Below, piece after piece: positions 28,872-39,418 of a stretch of 64,000 bases of DNA (positions are counted from its first letter, which is position 1; the number at the start of each line of letters is the position of its first letter). The position numbers were made by a program, and so were the translations under genes. Below the pieces are notes generated by a model. It saw only the letters and a list, made by a program, of their open reading frames with translations, searched no databases and was not told the DNA's origin. Source of the stretch: Acidimicrobiales bacterium (GTDB lineage Bacteria; Actinomycetota; Acidimicrobiia; Acidimicrobiales; SZUA-35); the NCBI GenBank assembly GCA_020630065.1, contig JAHDCC010000007.1:1-64000 (forward strand), given 5' to 3'.

Positions 28872-29842
28872 GCTACACAACCGAACGTCTGAATGCTGAC
28901 GCGGAGGGAATCCGACGAGCAGTTGAACTTCTAAACCAAGGTGAGCTTGTCGCTTTTCCGACCGAGACCGTATACGGAATCGGGGCTGATGCCGCTAACT
29001 CCGACGCGGTTAAGAAGATCTTTGAAGTAAAAGGTCGTCCGGCCGGACATCCGCTTATCGTGCACGTGGCCGATACTTCAGCCGTGTACCGGTGGGCGTC
29101 AGAGGTAACCGAGGCCGCAGAGAAGCTGGCCGACGCTTTTTGGCCCGGTCCGTTAACGATGATTTTGCCGAGAACGAACCTAGTCGCACCTGAGGTCGTC
29201 GGCGATCGCGACAACATAGGTTTACGGGTGCCCAGCCACACCGTAGCTGCAGCCTTATGCGGCAGTTTTGATGGAGGGATAGCGGCTCCGTCAGCTAATC
29301 GGTTCGGGGGAGTGAGCCCGACTACAGCTCAGCATGTGTTAGACGATTTGGATGGCAAGATAGCTGCCGTCATCGACGGAGGCCCATGCGAAGTTGGTAT
29401 CGAGTCGACCATCGTTGAGTTGGTCGACAACGAAATCACGGTGCTGCGGCCGGGGTCGATCACTCGGTACATGTTGTCAGAAAAGCTAGAAGGCGTAGAC
29501 GCTGAGGTAGATGTAGCGGCAGCTCTAACCCAAGTCGCCCGAGCACCCGGTATGTGCGAATCGCACTACTCGCCGTCGACGCCGTTGCAGATGGTGCAGC
29601 ACCCGGAACTTGGAGGCGTGATGGCTTCGGCCGTTGTGAGTCTGGCCGTCATAGCTCCATTCGAAGTTGAAACCCAACCTTGCTGGGTTATGCCGAAAGA
29701 CGTTGACGGTTACGCCCGTGAACTTTACTCGACGTTACGCGCCGCAGACAAAAGTGGGGTTGAGCAGATTTTGATCGTTCCCCCCGAACAAGGAGAAGGC
29801 TCAGAAGCTGTTCTTGATCGGATACGGAAAGCGGCGTCGTAG
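28868..29842 (+). CDS. tsaC: Threonylcarbamoyl-AMP synthase (Sua5/YrdC)
   Basis: Makes threonylcarbamoyl-AMP from Thr, bicarbonate and ATP for the t6A37 modification of tRNAs. The YrdC domain has FPTETVYGIGADA and the KGRPAGHPLIVH nucleotide site. SPTTAQHV and a Sua5-type C-terminal domain follow (324 residues, the long form). The start is TTG in the 4-base overlap TTGA with mnmA. In M. tuberculosis, Sua5 lies between prmC and rfe; here it has joined the thiolation genes. Confidence 0.93.
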   Translation: MSYTTERLNADAEGIRRAVELLNQGELVAFPTETVYGIGADAANSDAVKKIFEVKGRPAGHPLIVHVADTSAVYRWASEVTEAAEKLADAFWPGPLTMILPRTNLVAPEVVGDRDNIGLRVPSHTVAAALCGSFDGGIAAPSANRFGGVSPTTAQHVLDDLDGKIAAVIDGGPCEVGIESTIVELVDNEITVLRPGSITRYMLSEKLEGVDAEVDVAAALTQVARAPGMCESHYSPSTPLQMVQHPELGGVMASAVVSLAVIAPFEVETQPCWVMPKDVDGYARELYSTLRAADKSGVEQILIVPPEQGEGSEAVLDRIRKAAS

Positions 29843-29860
29843 CCGAACGTCTGGCATCGT

Positions 29861-30838
29861 TTAGGTCGCTGATGATTCGGTGGTTGCAGGTTTAACATCT
29901 CCGACCCGAATCCCGCGAATGCGGGCCTCTTCCAAGGCTTTTCCTGGAAGCGTTGGAGTGAAACGAATGCTACGAGTCGTCGCTTCTCGGAGGCTTCCAC
30001 GTCCTTTGATTGTGATTGGAATATCTGCCGAGGTGTTGACCTCCAGCACTAAGCCAGCGGCGCCACCGGTGGCATCGACGGCTTCCAATTTGCCCGGTCT
30101 TCGTTTCCAAGCCTCGTCGCCGTGATCAAACCCGACCAAACCCAAATTGTCAATCACCTTTCGTGGAATCAGAATCGGTTCGGCCAGCAGCACATGGTCG
30201 TGAAGCACAAACCCTGCGGGCACAAATACGAGCCAGCGGCGTGATAATTGATGTAAGGCTCGGAAGCCAAAATAAGACAGAACGGCACCGCCGAAAACAA
30301 ACAACGTTCCGACAACAGCGCTACCGGAAGCCGCCAACGTCAACCCGGTGGCCAACAGGCCAAACATGAGGATCCAAACCAACGGCACCGCGACAAGAAC
30401 CGCGTAGCCGGGCGGGCGCAACGCCAGCCGACGTTCCGGCCCGTAGGCCGACCCGTTGACCATAGGGTCACCAAAAGCGGGTAAAAAGATTGCCAACATG
30501 ACGACCAGGGTGTACCCGAGCACCAACATCATGGCCAACGGAAACGTTCCAGTCAACACTCCAGCAAGAAGTAAAGCGGCCGGGGGAACCGGGGCGAGCG
30601 ACCGTATCACCGACAACGCCAACGGATGGTGGACGGCGACCGCTATCAGACCTACGAACCATACGAGCCAAGCAACGACTTCTAACCCGAACACGCCGGT
30701 TTGATCTAGTGATGAGGTGGCAGGTCCAAACCCGGCCCGATAAATGACCGGTAAAGCTAGCCAAGCGATTCGTACCGGCCACGTACCGACCTGTGACGTA
30801 TCTAGATAGTTAAATAATCGGCCTTCGGTAATATTCAT
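29861..30838 (-). CDS. Conserved membrane protein of unknown function
   Basis: A 325-residue protein that I do not recognise. About six or seven hydrophobic segments fill residues 20-210. The remaining 115 residues are soluble and mixed beta-like, with a Lys/Arg-rich stretch. Charge balance suggests the soluble part is cytoplasmic, but this is an estimate. It is convergent with tsaC. The 98 bases to ligA hold divergent promoters. Confidence 0.75.
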   Translation of the reverse strand: MNITEGRLFNYLDTSQVGTWPVRIAWLALPVIYRAGFGPATSSLDQTGVFGLEVVAWLVWFVGLIAVAVHHPLALSVIRSLAPVPPAALLLAGVLTGTFPLAMMLVLGYTLVVMLAIFLPAFGDPMVNGSAYGPERRLALRPPGYAVLVAVPLVWILMFGLLATGLTLAASGSAVVGTLFVFGGAVLSYFGFRALHQLSRRWLVFVPAGFVLHDHVLLAEPILIPRKVIDNLGLVGFDHGDEAWKRRPGKLEAVDATGGAAGLVLEVNTSADIPITIKGRGSLREATTRSIRFTPTLPGKALEEARIRGIRVGDVKPATTESSAT

Positions 30839-30924
30839 GGGTGATAAATAGGGTTGAACATGTGTTTCTCTTGAGAAGCTGGCGCAATGTCCAGGGATAT
30901 CTAGTGTGCCCGATCATGGGCCGA

Positions 30925-32988
<2,064 letters not shown>

Positions 32989-33008
32989 TCTGACGGTTTA
33001 AAGCGATG

Positions 33009-33584
33009 CTACAGGGCGTTAAACGTGAACTCACTGACGACACAAGTGTCGGGGCCTTCTTCAATTTTGTAGACACAGGCCTGCAAGGTGTTGTCTCTGG
33101 GGCGAAGAAGATTACCGTTCGGGCATCCTTCTTCGGGTCCGAACGTGTAACGCCCTTGGGTGCGCCCCGCCGGGATGGCGCCGGTGTCAGGGTCGGCTCC
33201 GTTCATATCTTCGGTCGGTATCCGGGTTCCGTTGATTACCAGAGAAGCTGCGTACCCGTCGATTAGGTCCACGCCGACTGCTTCACGACAGTTCGCTCCG
33301 GTCGGTGATGCCGGTAGAAACGATTCGATTGGATTAACCCCAGAGTTGTCGTTTGTGGGTTCTGAGAGTTTGCCGTCTGACCCGACTACCCGTCCACCTG
33401 GGCTTTCGTCTGATTCTGGGACCGTATCTTCGGTATCGGAAAGGTCGCCGACGATTACCGGGCTGCCTATGTCACGTTCGCCTTGGTAGATACTGCCCAG
33501 AATTAAAGCGCCAAAGGCAACTGCCACTAGGCCTGCTATTATCATCGATTGTTTAGAAATGGGAACCACACCTTTGTTTCTCAT
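33009..33584 (-). CDS. Membrane-anchored extracytoplasmic protein of unknown function
   Basis: A 191-residue protein with one N-terminal membrane helix (about 14-33) and no lipobox, then an acidic Ser/Pro/Asp linker (about 40-80), then a compact domain with four Cys (in ANCREAV, EGCPNG, QACVYK, DTCVVS) that could form two disulfides. The Cys spacing suggests a folded secreted domain. I do not recognise the family. It is convergent with ligA. Confidence 0.7.
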   Translation of the reverse strand: MRNKGVVPISKQSMIIAGLVAVAFGALILGSIYQGERDIGSPVIVGDLSDTEDTVPESDESPGGRVVGSDGKLSEPTNDNSGVNPIESFLPASPTGANCREAVGVDLIDGYAASLVINGTRIPTEDMNGADPDTGAIPAGRTQGRYTFGPEEGCPNGNLLRPRDNTLQACVYKIEEGPDTCVVSEFTFNAL

Positions 33585-33672
33585 TACACGCTATCGAACT
33601 GGCGAAGATAGCGTCGAAGCTCTCACTAGACTTATAGGGTAGATCGCCGATCGAAACCAGGGGAAACCGCTC

Positions 33673-34146
33673 GTGACCGAACCTCAATATGGGCCGCCGC
33701 AGGGCGAACCTATTCAGTTTAGTCCTCCACCTTCGGTGGCGCCGAGGCGTAAACGTTGGCCGTGGATCTTGGGCGGTGTTCTGCTTGTGGCCCTCGTGCT
33801 GTTTGGTGGCTGCGTCTATTACGGAGTTCGTATTTATAACAGTCCGACTGGAGCGGGAACCGTCTTCGCTACTGCAATAGAACAAGGCGATAACGAGATT
33901 GCGTACGACTCGCTGTGTGCCCAATCGAAGGAAGAATTGACGTTCTCCGAGTTCGTCGAGAGTCACGTCCCATCACAGGATGTCACATCGATCGAACCGG
34001 TCACGCTCTCGTTGGACCCGAACGACGAATCCGACGTTTTTATCGTCAGCTATGTGTTGGCGGACGGTAGCAGAGAGGTCGTTGAATACCCGATGGTGAA
34101 TGAGCAAGGTAAGTGGCGGGTCTGTAATCCGCCTAAGATCGAGTAG
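33673..34146 (+). CDS. Single-pass membrane protein with extracytoplasmic domain
   Basis: A 157-residue protein: a Pro/Gln-rich cytoplasmic head (1-25), a basic stretch RRKRWP, a membrane helix (about 30-52), then an outer domain of about 100 residues with a fold-like pattern resembling DUF4878/NTF2-like domains of actinobacterial membrane proteins. The family match is weak. A GTG start follows GGGGAAACC. Function is unknown. Confidence 0.7.
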   Translation: MTEPQYGPPQGEPIQFSPPPSVAPRRKRWPWILGGVLLVALVLFGGCVYYGVRIYNSPTGAGTVFATAIEQGDNEIAYDSLCAQSKEELTFSEFVESHVPSQDVTSIEPVTLSLDPNDESDVFIVSYVLADGSREVVEYPMVNEQGKWRVCNPPKIE

Positions 34147-34181
34147 TCCGAATTGGTTCTGATTGTCGGATTGAACGTTGG

Positions 34182-35081
34182 TTACGACAACGCCCGTCCG
34201 ATAACGAGCCGTCCAAGATTGGTGTGATGGTCTTGGTCAGAGCCAGCGAGATGGGCTAGTCCGAGTGAAAGCGCCCACGCCTGCGCTCGAAGCCATGTGG
34301 CATCGTCTGCGGGGTGGCCGGCCTGTCGAATTGCGGTCCTAAATAGTGCACGGTCTGACTCGTTGAACAACATCCATGAGACCGCTAGATCGGTTGCTGG
34401 GTCACCTAAACAAACGTCGCCCCAGTCGATGACCGCTGACAGTTCATTGCCTTCGACGAGCATGTTGCCAGGGTGGATATCTCCGTGGAGCCAAACGCTT
34501 GGCTTGTCCCAGGGTTTGGTGCCGACTAGACGTTCCCACGTATCGCCAATTTGATGCGTGCTATAGGGTGCGTCTTTGAGTTTGTCGCCAACCGTATTGA
34601 GACAACGCATAGTTGCTTCGGTTCTTGTTGTCAGGCCGCCGCCTCGATACGGATTGATCGGGGCGGCGTTATCGGCGGGTTGATGCAACGCTGTTATGAA
34701 CCTGGCTAGAGGTTCGATAATGGTCGATGTATCTGTGAGTTGTGCATCAAAGAGGCAAGTTCCTGGTAGCCAGGTCAATAACGACCAAGGGTGCCTGAAG
34801 TAGTCTGTTGGTTCTCCCCGGTGGATCAGTCTGGGAATTTGGGGCAGTGACGGGTCGTTTCCGACGAGTTGGTTGAGCGTAGGGAGAATGCGCTGTTCGT
34901 TGTGGACGGTTTCAATCGCTTCGACTCGTCGAGGTAAACGCAGGACGTAGGCGTCGCCAACTCGAAACATGGCATTGTCCCATCCAGTCGCTGCGAGTCG
35001 CAGATCGCTCGAGTCGATATCTGGACAGTTCTCGACCAAGAGCTTCCGAGCGGTCTTAAGGTTGGGCTGTTCTGGAAACAC
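34182..35081 (-). CDS. Aminoglycoside phosphotransferase (APH)-family kinase
   Basis: A 299-residue kinase-like protein. The catalytic block HGDIHPGNML and the metal block VIDWGDVCLGDPATDL are intact, and the N-terminal lobe has the nucleotide-binding pattern. Family members phosphorylate antibiotics, sugars or small metabolites. The substrate is unknown and resistance should not be assumed. A TAATCT -10 box lies 7 bases before the GTG. Confidence 0.87.
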   Translation of the reverse strand: MFPEQPNLKTARKLLVENCPDIDSSDLRLAATGWDNAMFRVGDAYVLRLPRRVEAIETVHNEQRILPTLNQLVGNDPSLPQIPRLIHRGEPTDYFRHPWSLLTWLPGTCLFDAQLTDTSTIIEPLARFITALHQPADNAAPINPYRGGGLTTRTEATMRCLNTVGDKLKDAPYSTHQIGDTWERLVGTKPWDKPSVWLHGDIHPGNMLVEGNELSAVIDWGDVCLGDPATDLAVSWMLFNESDRALFRTAIRQAGHPADDATWLRAQAWALSLGLAHLAGSDQDHHTNLGRLVIGRALS

Positions 35082-35088
35082 GATGTGA

Positions 35089-35094
35089 AGATTA
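35089..35094 (-). promoter_or_regulatory. Leaderless -10 box, APH-family gene
   Basis: TAATCT on the minus strand, with a 7-base gap to the GTG at 35081. It overlaps the last codons and stop of the HxlR gene. Confidence 0.45.
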
Positions 35095-35499
35095 CCGCTG
35101 CTGCTGGGACTCGAGCTGGGCGAACTGTTGACGGGCCTGCTTGATTGCTCCCAAGTTCGCTTCGGACCAGTCCCGTATCGCGGCGAGTGGAGATGAGGCG
35201 CTTCTGCCTAAGTCGGTGAGCGAGTACTCGACTTGTGGAGGGCGTGTTGGGATAACTTCTCTGTGAACGAGGCCATCTTTTTCGAGTCGTCGAAGGGTTT
35301 GAGTGAGCATCTTTTGAGTCACACCCGGAATCGCTCTCCGAAGTTGCCCAAATCGATGGGTGTCTTCCTCTAATCGCCCGATGATGAGTGCAGACCATTT
35401 CGAAGCTACCAGGTCGAGGATTTCTCGGCACGGACACGTTTCGGAATACAAATCTCCTACAGTTTCGTCGCATTGTTCCTGTTCACGTACAGTTTCCAT
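35092..35499 (-). CDS. HxlR-family transcriptional regulator
   Basis: A 135-residue winged-helix protein. ETCPCREILDLVASKWSALI starts the domain with the family Cys residues, and GVTQKMLTQTLRRLEKDGLV is the recognition helix region. HxlR proteins often sense electrophiles or oxidants through such Cys. It is divergent from a quinone reductase gene, the usual target arrangement. The ATG at 35499 is chosen; an ATG at 35562 is in frame but would run through the probable operator region. Confidence 0.9.
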   Translation of the reverse strand: METVREQEQCDETVGDLYSETCPCREILDLVASKWSALIIGRLEEDTHRFGQLRRAIPGVTQKMLTQTLRRLEKDGLVHREVIPTRPPQVEYSLTDLGRSASSPLAAIRDWSEANLGAIKQARQQFAQLESQQQR

Positions 35500-35541
35500 C
35501 AGGTACTTACCTTTCACAAAGGTGCCTTCTTGCCAATAGGT

Positions 35542-35556
35542 ACTACCAGGTTTAGT
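35542..35556. promoter_or_regulatory. Candidate HxlR operator
   Basis: ACTA (35542-35545) and TAGT (35553-35556) flank 7 bases, in the gap between the divergent regulator and reductase genes. The half-sites are short, so this is a weak call. Confidence 0.3.
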
Positions 35557-35599
35557 GTACATACAAAGATATTTACTAACAAGGAACACAGATCTACCA

Positions 35600-36547
35600 A
35601 TGGACACTATGAAAGCAATAATCGCCCACTCCGATGGCCAACTGAAGATCCAAAACGTTCCTCGCCCTAATCCCGGACCAACCGAAGTTTTGATCAAAGC
35701 CCACGCCGTGGGGGTAAACCCCGTCGACAACAAAACCCGGCTGGGTTCTGGGGTCAACGGCTTCTTCGACGATGCAGAGCCGATGATACTGGGATGGGAC
35801 GTCGCAGGAGAGGTCGTAGAAGTCGGAATTGGAGTTACCCGGTTTCGTAGAGGTGACCGAGTATTTGGGATGCCACGGTTCCCCCGTCCGGCAAATGCGT
35901 ACGCCGAATATGTGGTGGCCGGATCTCGCGAGATCGCAGGTATTCCCGATTCAGTGTCGTATGAAACGGCAGCCGCAGCCCCACTGGCAGGGCTAACTGC
36001 ATGGCAGTCCGTAGTCGACACGTTCCAAATCGGTTCCGGAGACCGGATCCTGATCCACGCTGCTTCAGGCGGGGTCGGCCACATCGCAGTCCAGATAGCG
36101 AAAAAGCGGGGAGCTACCGTTTGGGGAACCGCCTCGAAAACGAACCACGAAACGCTCCGCAAACTCGGTGTCGACCATGTGATCGACTACAAAACAGAGC
36201 GTTTCGAAGAGATCGCCACCGAGATGGACGTTGTTCTAGATCTGGTCGGACTTGGCGACAATCCAGCCCGCTCCGTCAAATCCCTCAGAAATGGTGGACG
36301 TCTTCTCGTCATCCCATCACCAGCCAATGTCCCAGACCCAGAAATCTTGAAGGACAGGGAGGTGACAGCTGGCTGGCTGCTGGTCGAACCAGACTACGCG
36401 TCACTTGAACGGATAGCCGAAATGATGGACGCAGGCGAATTGGAAGTCATTGTCGGCGAAACAAGACCACTCGAACAGGTCGCCGAACTCCACGCCATGA
36501 TCGAATCCGGTGGGCCGTTCGGAAAACTTGTGGCAACTGTTAGCTAG
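35600..36547 (+). CDS. Zinc-independent NADP-dependent quinone oxidoreductase (MDR superfamily)
   Basis: A 315-residue reductase. The GroES-like N-terminal domain has GVNPVDNKTR and GWDVAGEVVEVG. The Rossmann motif is HAASGGVGHIAVQIAKKRGA. No catalytic-zinc Cys or structural four-Cys lobe is present, so it belongs to the QOR/zeta-crystallin group. The ATG at 35600 follows AAGGAA. Divergent from the HxlR regulator, it probably detoxifies the compound that the regulator senses. Confidence 0.9.
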   Translation: MDTMKAIIAHSDGQLKIQNVPRPNPGPTEVLIKAHAVGVNPVDNKTRLGSGVNGFFDDAEPMILGWDVAGEVVEVGIGVTRFRRGDRVFGMPRFPRPANAYAEYVVAGSREIAGIPDSVSYETAAAAPLAGLTAWQSVVDTFQIGSGDRILIHAASGGVGHIAVQIAKKRGATVWGTASKTNHETLRKLGVDHVIDYKTERFEEIATEMDVVLDLVGLGDNPARSVKSLRNGGRLLVIPSPANVPDPEILKDREVTAGWLLVEPDYASLERIAEMMDAGELEVIVGETRPLEQVAELHAMIESGGPFGKLVATVS

Positions 36548-36555
36548 AACAGCTG

Positions 36556-37011
36556 TTATAGGGCGGTGAAAGCCCGCAGCTTGCCGTACAACTCACCCGC
36601 TAATTTAGCGACTTCTGGGTCAGACGGTGGCGCTTGGAGAGCCAACAGCTTTGAAGCGTCGCCGTCGACAAGGATCTTCCCGCCGATGAACGCATTCATA
36701 AGTTCTTGTTGATCTTGGGTGACGAAGGCCGCCAACGCGGTGGCATAGTCGGTCGTGATCGTGATCTCAGGATCGTCGATATGGCCTTGTTCCATAAGTA
36801 ACTGGCCGTTGCCGGTGTCGACATGTCCTTCGACTACCGGTTTGCCGTCGAGTTCTGCCGAACCAGGATGGTCTACCTCGGTAGGAAGGTCGGTCACGAT
36901 GACGTTGAGTTTCGTCGCTACAGGTGAGGTTGGGAGTTGACCGGCATATTCGTCACGCAGCTCTTCTGCTGCCGCGATCCAGTCTTTGGAAAGAAAAAGA
37001 TAAGTTGACAC
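36556..37011 (-). CDS. SCP2 sterol-binding domain protein
   Basis: A 151-residue stand-alone SCP2 domain that would bind lipids in a hydrophobic tunnel. The pattern GHIDDPEITITTDYATALAAF followed by AFIGGKILVDGDASKLL is typical of the fold. The start is GTG at 37011, with a TAGCTT -10 box 6 bases upstream. Partner and ligand are unknown. Confidence 0.85.
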   Translation of the reverse strand: MSTYLFLSKDWIAAAEELRDEYAGQLPTSPVATKLNVIVTDLPTEVDHPGSAELDGKPVVEGHVDTGNGQLLMEQGHIDDPEITITTDYATALAAFVTQDQQELMNAFIGGKILVDGDASKLLALQAPPSDPEVAKLAGELYGKLRAFTAL

Positions 37012-37017
37012 GCCTTC

Positions 37018-37023
37018 AAGCTA
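37018..37023 (-). promoter_or_regulatory. Leaderless -10 box, SCP2 gene
   Basis: TAGCTT on the minus strand, with a 6-base gap to the GTG at 37011. Confidence 0.5.
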
Positions 37024-37111
37024 GCCGACTAAAGGCCCCAGTTGGTTATCGGGCGGAATACATGCGAAAAATTTTGTATCCAAGCTGGCATTGGAAACGA
37101 GAATCGGTGGG

Positions 37112-37234
37112 TTAGCTGAGTCCGGTTGGGCCCACGATGGCTAACGTCACTGCAACCGACGCGGCGATAAGAACAGCGATAGCGGCTGCTGCTAGTGCCT
37201 GCCGTTGAAGCGTATTAAAACCAGTGAACATCAT
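37112..37234 (-). CDS. Small membrane protein (40 aa)
   Basis: From tandem ATG codons at 37234 and 37231, this reads a short polar start (MMFTGFNTLQRQ) and one Ala/Val/Ile-rich membrane helix (about 13-34), then ends GPTGLS. AAAAAAGG lies 7 bases before the first ATG. An in-frame ATG at 37306 would add 24 very basic residues, but has no ribosome site. It lies downstream of rarA on the same strand. No family is known. Confidence 0.45.
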   Translation of the reverse strand: MMFTGFNTLQRQALAAAAIAVLIAASVAVTLAIVGPTGLS

Positions 37235-37386
37235 TCCCAACCTTTTTTCTTTTGTTACACCCTTGGACGTTTTAGATCGGAATTTTGTTTCCTGCTTATT
37301 ACCCATCGCAATGAACTGGTAACAAATATGATCCCATTCCGAGACGTTCCTAGGCGAATGATGAGAAGCGGTCCTGGCGACTCCGG

Positions 37387-38730
37387 TTACTTGTCGTTGT
37401 CGGAAACTGGCCCTTGGCCTCTGCGATCTAAATGGTCGCGGACTGTTTGTTCGAAACCACGGTCGGACGGTTCGTAATACTGGCGGTCGGCTACCGAATC
37501 TGGAAGATATTGCTGATCCACCCAACCTTCATCATGATTGTGTGGATATTTGTACCCCTTGCCGTGCCCTAGCGACTTAGCGCCGGTGTAGTGAGCGTCG
37601 CGTAAATGCTTAGGGACATCGCCAGCAGGCAACGTTTGTACATCATGCATGGCTTTGTTCAACGCATCGTAGGACCGATTCGATTTAGGTGCCGTAGCTA
37701 GGTGAACCGTCGCCTGCGCCAAATTGATTCTCGCCTCAGGTAGTCCTACGAATTCGACGGCGTGAGCGGCCGCATTCGCCACAACCAGAGCCATCGGGTC
37801 CGCCATACCGATATCTTCTGAAGCGTGAACCACAAGCCGCCTGGCAATAAATTTGGGGTCCTCTCCGGCGCTTAACATCCGAGCCAACCAGTAGATAGCG
37901 GCGTCGGGGTCCGAACCTCGAATACTTTTTATGAACGCACTAATGATGTCGTAATGTTCATCCTCGCCATAGCGCAATGCTTTCAAATCGGTCGCCGATT
38001 CAGCGTGATGTAGTTCGATATGAGCCTTCGCTTGGGCAGAGCTCGATTCTGGTGTAGCGAGAGCCACAGCAACTTCGAGCGTAGTTAACGCTTGGCGTCC
38101 ATCGCCAGCCGCCCTACTAGCCAGATAGGTAATGGCCTCAGGCTCCGCGGTCGCCTGTTCGAATTCCAACCCTCGGTTCAGCAGCTCAACGATGTCAGCT
38201 TCTTCCAGCGAGTGCAGCCGAAACAGGGTTGAACGAGACCGCAACGGCGTGTTGACCTCAAAAAACGGGTTCTCGGTTGTCGCCCCGATCAGCGTCAAAA
38301 CTCCAGATTCGACTGCCGGTAATAAAGCGTCTTGTTGACTTTTGCTGAAACGGTGAACCTCGTCGAGAAACAAAATAGTGCCTCGGCTGTACGCCCCCAG
38401 TTGATGTTCAGCCCGCTCAATGGCAGCTCGAACATCCTTCACCGATGCGTTTACCGCCGAGAGTTGAACAAACTCTTTCGCCGACGTTTTCGCCAACAAG
38501 CGGGCGATAGTGGTTTTGCCGGTGCCCGCCGGACCCCACAGCAACACCGACGTGAGTCGGTCATTTTCAGCTAATTTCCGTAGCGGACGCCCCGGCCCAA
38601 GTAGATGACGTTGCCCAACGACGTCATCGAGGTTTCGTGGTCGAAGACGGTTAGCTAACGGTGTCTGCTGTTTGAGTTTCCGTTCGGCGGCGGCGCCAAA
38701 CAGGTTGGCTTCATCTGCCGAGCTACCCAC
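37387..38730 (-). CDS. rarA: Replication-associated recombination protein A
   Basis: AAA+ ATPase of the clamp-loader group that acts at stalled forks. Walker A is GPAGTGKTT, Walker B is LFLDEVHRF, sensor 1 is in LIGATTENP, and the C-terminal MgsA tetramerisation domain includes SFIKSIRGSDPDAAIYWLARM. At 447 residues it has family length. A GTG start is used. It is transcribed with yggT, 6 bases upstream. Confidence 0.95.
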   Translation of the reverse strand: MGSSADEANLFGAAAERKLKQQTPLANRLRPRNLDDVVGQRHLLGPGRPLRKLAENDRLTSVLLWGPAGTGKTTIARLLAKTSAKEFVQLSAVNASVKDVRAAIERAEHQLGAYSRGTILFLDEVHRFSKSQQDALLPAVESGVLTLIGATTENPFFEVNTPLRSRSTLFRLHSLEEADIVELLNRGLEFEQATAEPEAITYLASRAAGDGRQALTTLEVAVALATPESSSAQAKAHIELHHAESATDLKALRYGEDEHYDIISAFIKSIRGSDPDAAIYWLARMLSAGEDPKFIARRLVVHASEDIGMADPMALVVANAAAHAVEFVGLPEARINLAQATVHLATAPKSNRSYDALNKAMHDVQTLPAGDVPKHLRDAHYTGAKSLGHGKGYKYPHNHDEGWVDQQYLPDSVADRQYYEPSDRGFEQTVRDHLDRRGQGPVSDNDK

Positions 38731-38736
38731 AGCGAT

Positions 38737-38997
38737 CTAGGCGGGAAGGAAATTCTGGGCGAGTGGAATCAGGAAAAACCTAATGCCGAAATATACGATA
38801 ATGATCGAAAAGTCGAACATCCCTGTGGAGGGCAGAACCCGACGGATCGGGTCGATAACCGGATCGGTAACCCGATTTAGGCCGTCAACGATCGGATAAA
38901 ACGGCGAGCTAGGCCCAATTCGAAACCAACTGAGCAATGCACGGGCAATAAAAAGGTAACTAGCGAACGTCAGAAGCTGAACGACCCAAAATCTCAT
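38737..38997 (-). CDS. YggT-family membrane protein
   Basis: An 86-residue protein with two membrane segments and the repeat hallmark 'ALLSWFRIGPSSPFYPIVDG' then 'VTDPVIDPIRRVLP', typical of YggT. Relatives help cell-shape, division or osmotic functions. The ATG at 38997 fits the family start; an upstream GTG at 39042 would add a basic tail. Confidence 0.88.
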   Translation of the reverse strand: MRFWVVQLLTFASYLFIARALLSWFRIGPSSPFYPIVDGLNRVTDPVIDPIRRVLPSTGMFDFSIIIVYFGIRFFLIPLAQNFLPA

Positions 38998-39085
38998 AGC
39001 AGTAAGTATGCCCGCTGAGCGCCGAATCAGACGTATCGGCACTGTTAGTTATGGCAAACCGGGCGTTCTGGCGGTAAGAGCGCGT

Positions 39086-39091
39086 TAGTCT
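39086..39091 (+). promoter_or_regulatory. Leaderless -10 box, gatC
   Basis: TAGTCT with a 6-base gap to the GTG at 39098. AGGAG overlaps the start codon, too close to act as a ribosome site, which supports leaderless initiation. Confidence 0.55.
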
Positions 39092-39097
39092 TTAGGA

Positions 39098-39418
39098 GTG
39101 TCAACAAGTAACGAACGAGAACCCCTCGATGACCAGACGGTTAACAAGGTCGCCGAGCTGTCAATGCTGGAACTAACCGCTGATGAACTGTCGATGTTTC
39201 CAAGTCAGCTAAACGCCATTCTGGATCGTGTCGCCGAAATGAATCAGCTCGATATCGACGGTGTGGAACCAACCGCCCACCCGTACGAACTGTCGAACGT
39301 TTTTCGCTCCGACCAGGTAAAACAATCCGCTGACCTTCAACAGCGATCACTCGCTGCTGCCCCCGAGGTCGAAGACAACCAGTTTCGGGTTCCTCCTGCA
39401 TTAGGAGAAGAGCTATGA
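39098..39418 (+). CDS. gatC: Glutamyl/aspartyl-tRNA amidotransferase subunit C
   Basis: A small stabilising subunit of the GatCAB complex, which turns Glu-tRNA-Gln and Asp-tRNA-Asn into the amide forms. The pattern [16 protein letters not shown], the helix with [15 protein letters not shown] and the ending [12 protein letters not shown] are typical. The 106 residues start at a GTG. It overlaps gatA by 4 bases (ATGA). Confidence 0.94.
   Translation: MSTSNEREPLDDQTVNKVAELSMLELTADELSMFPSQLNAILDRVAEMNQLDIDGVEPTAHPYELSNVFRSDQVKQSADLQQRSLAAAPEVEDNQFRVPPALGEEL

Noticed and set aside
34182-35081. Reading the APH-family gene as an antibiotic-resistance gene
   Set aside because: The fold is shared by many metabolite kinases, and nothing in the neighbourhood points to aminoglycosides.
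35500-36162. N-terminal extension of the HxlR frame through the quinone reductase gene
   Set aside because: The extension is antisense to a clear MDR gene and has no conserved sequence; the HxlR domain begins near 35499.
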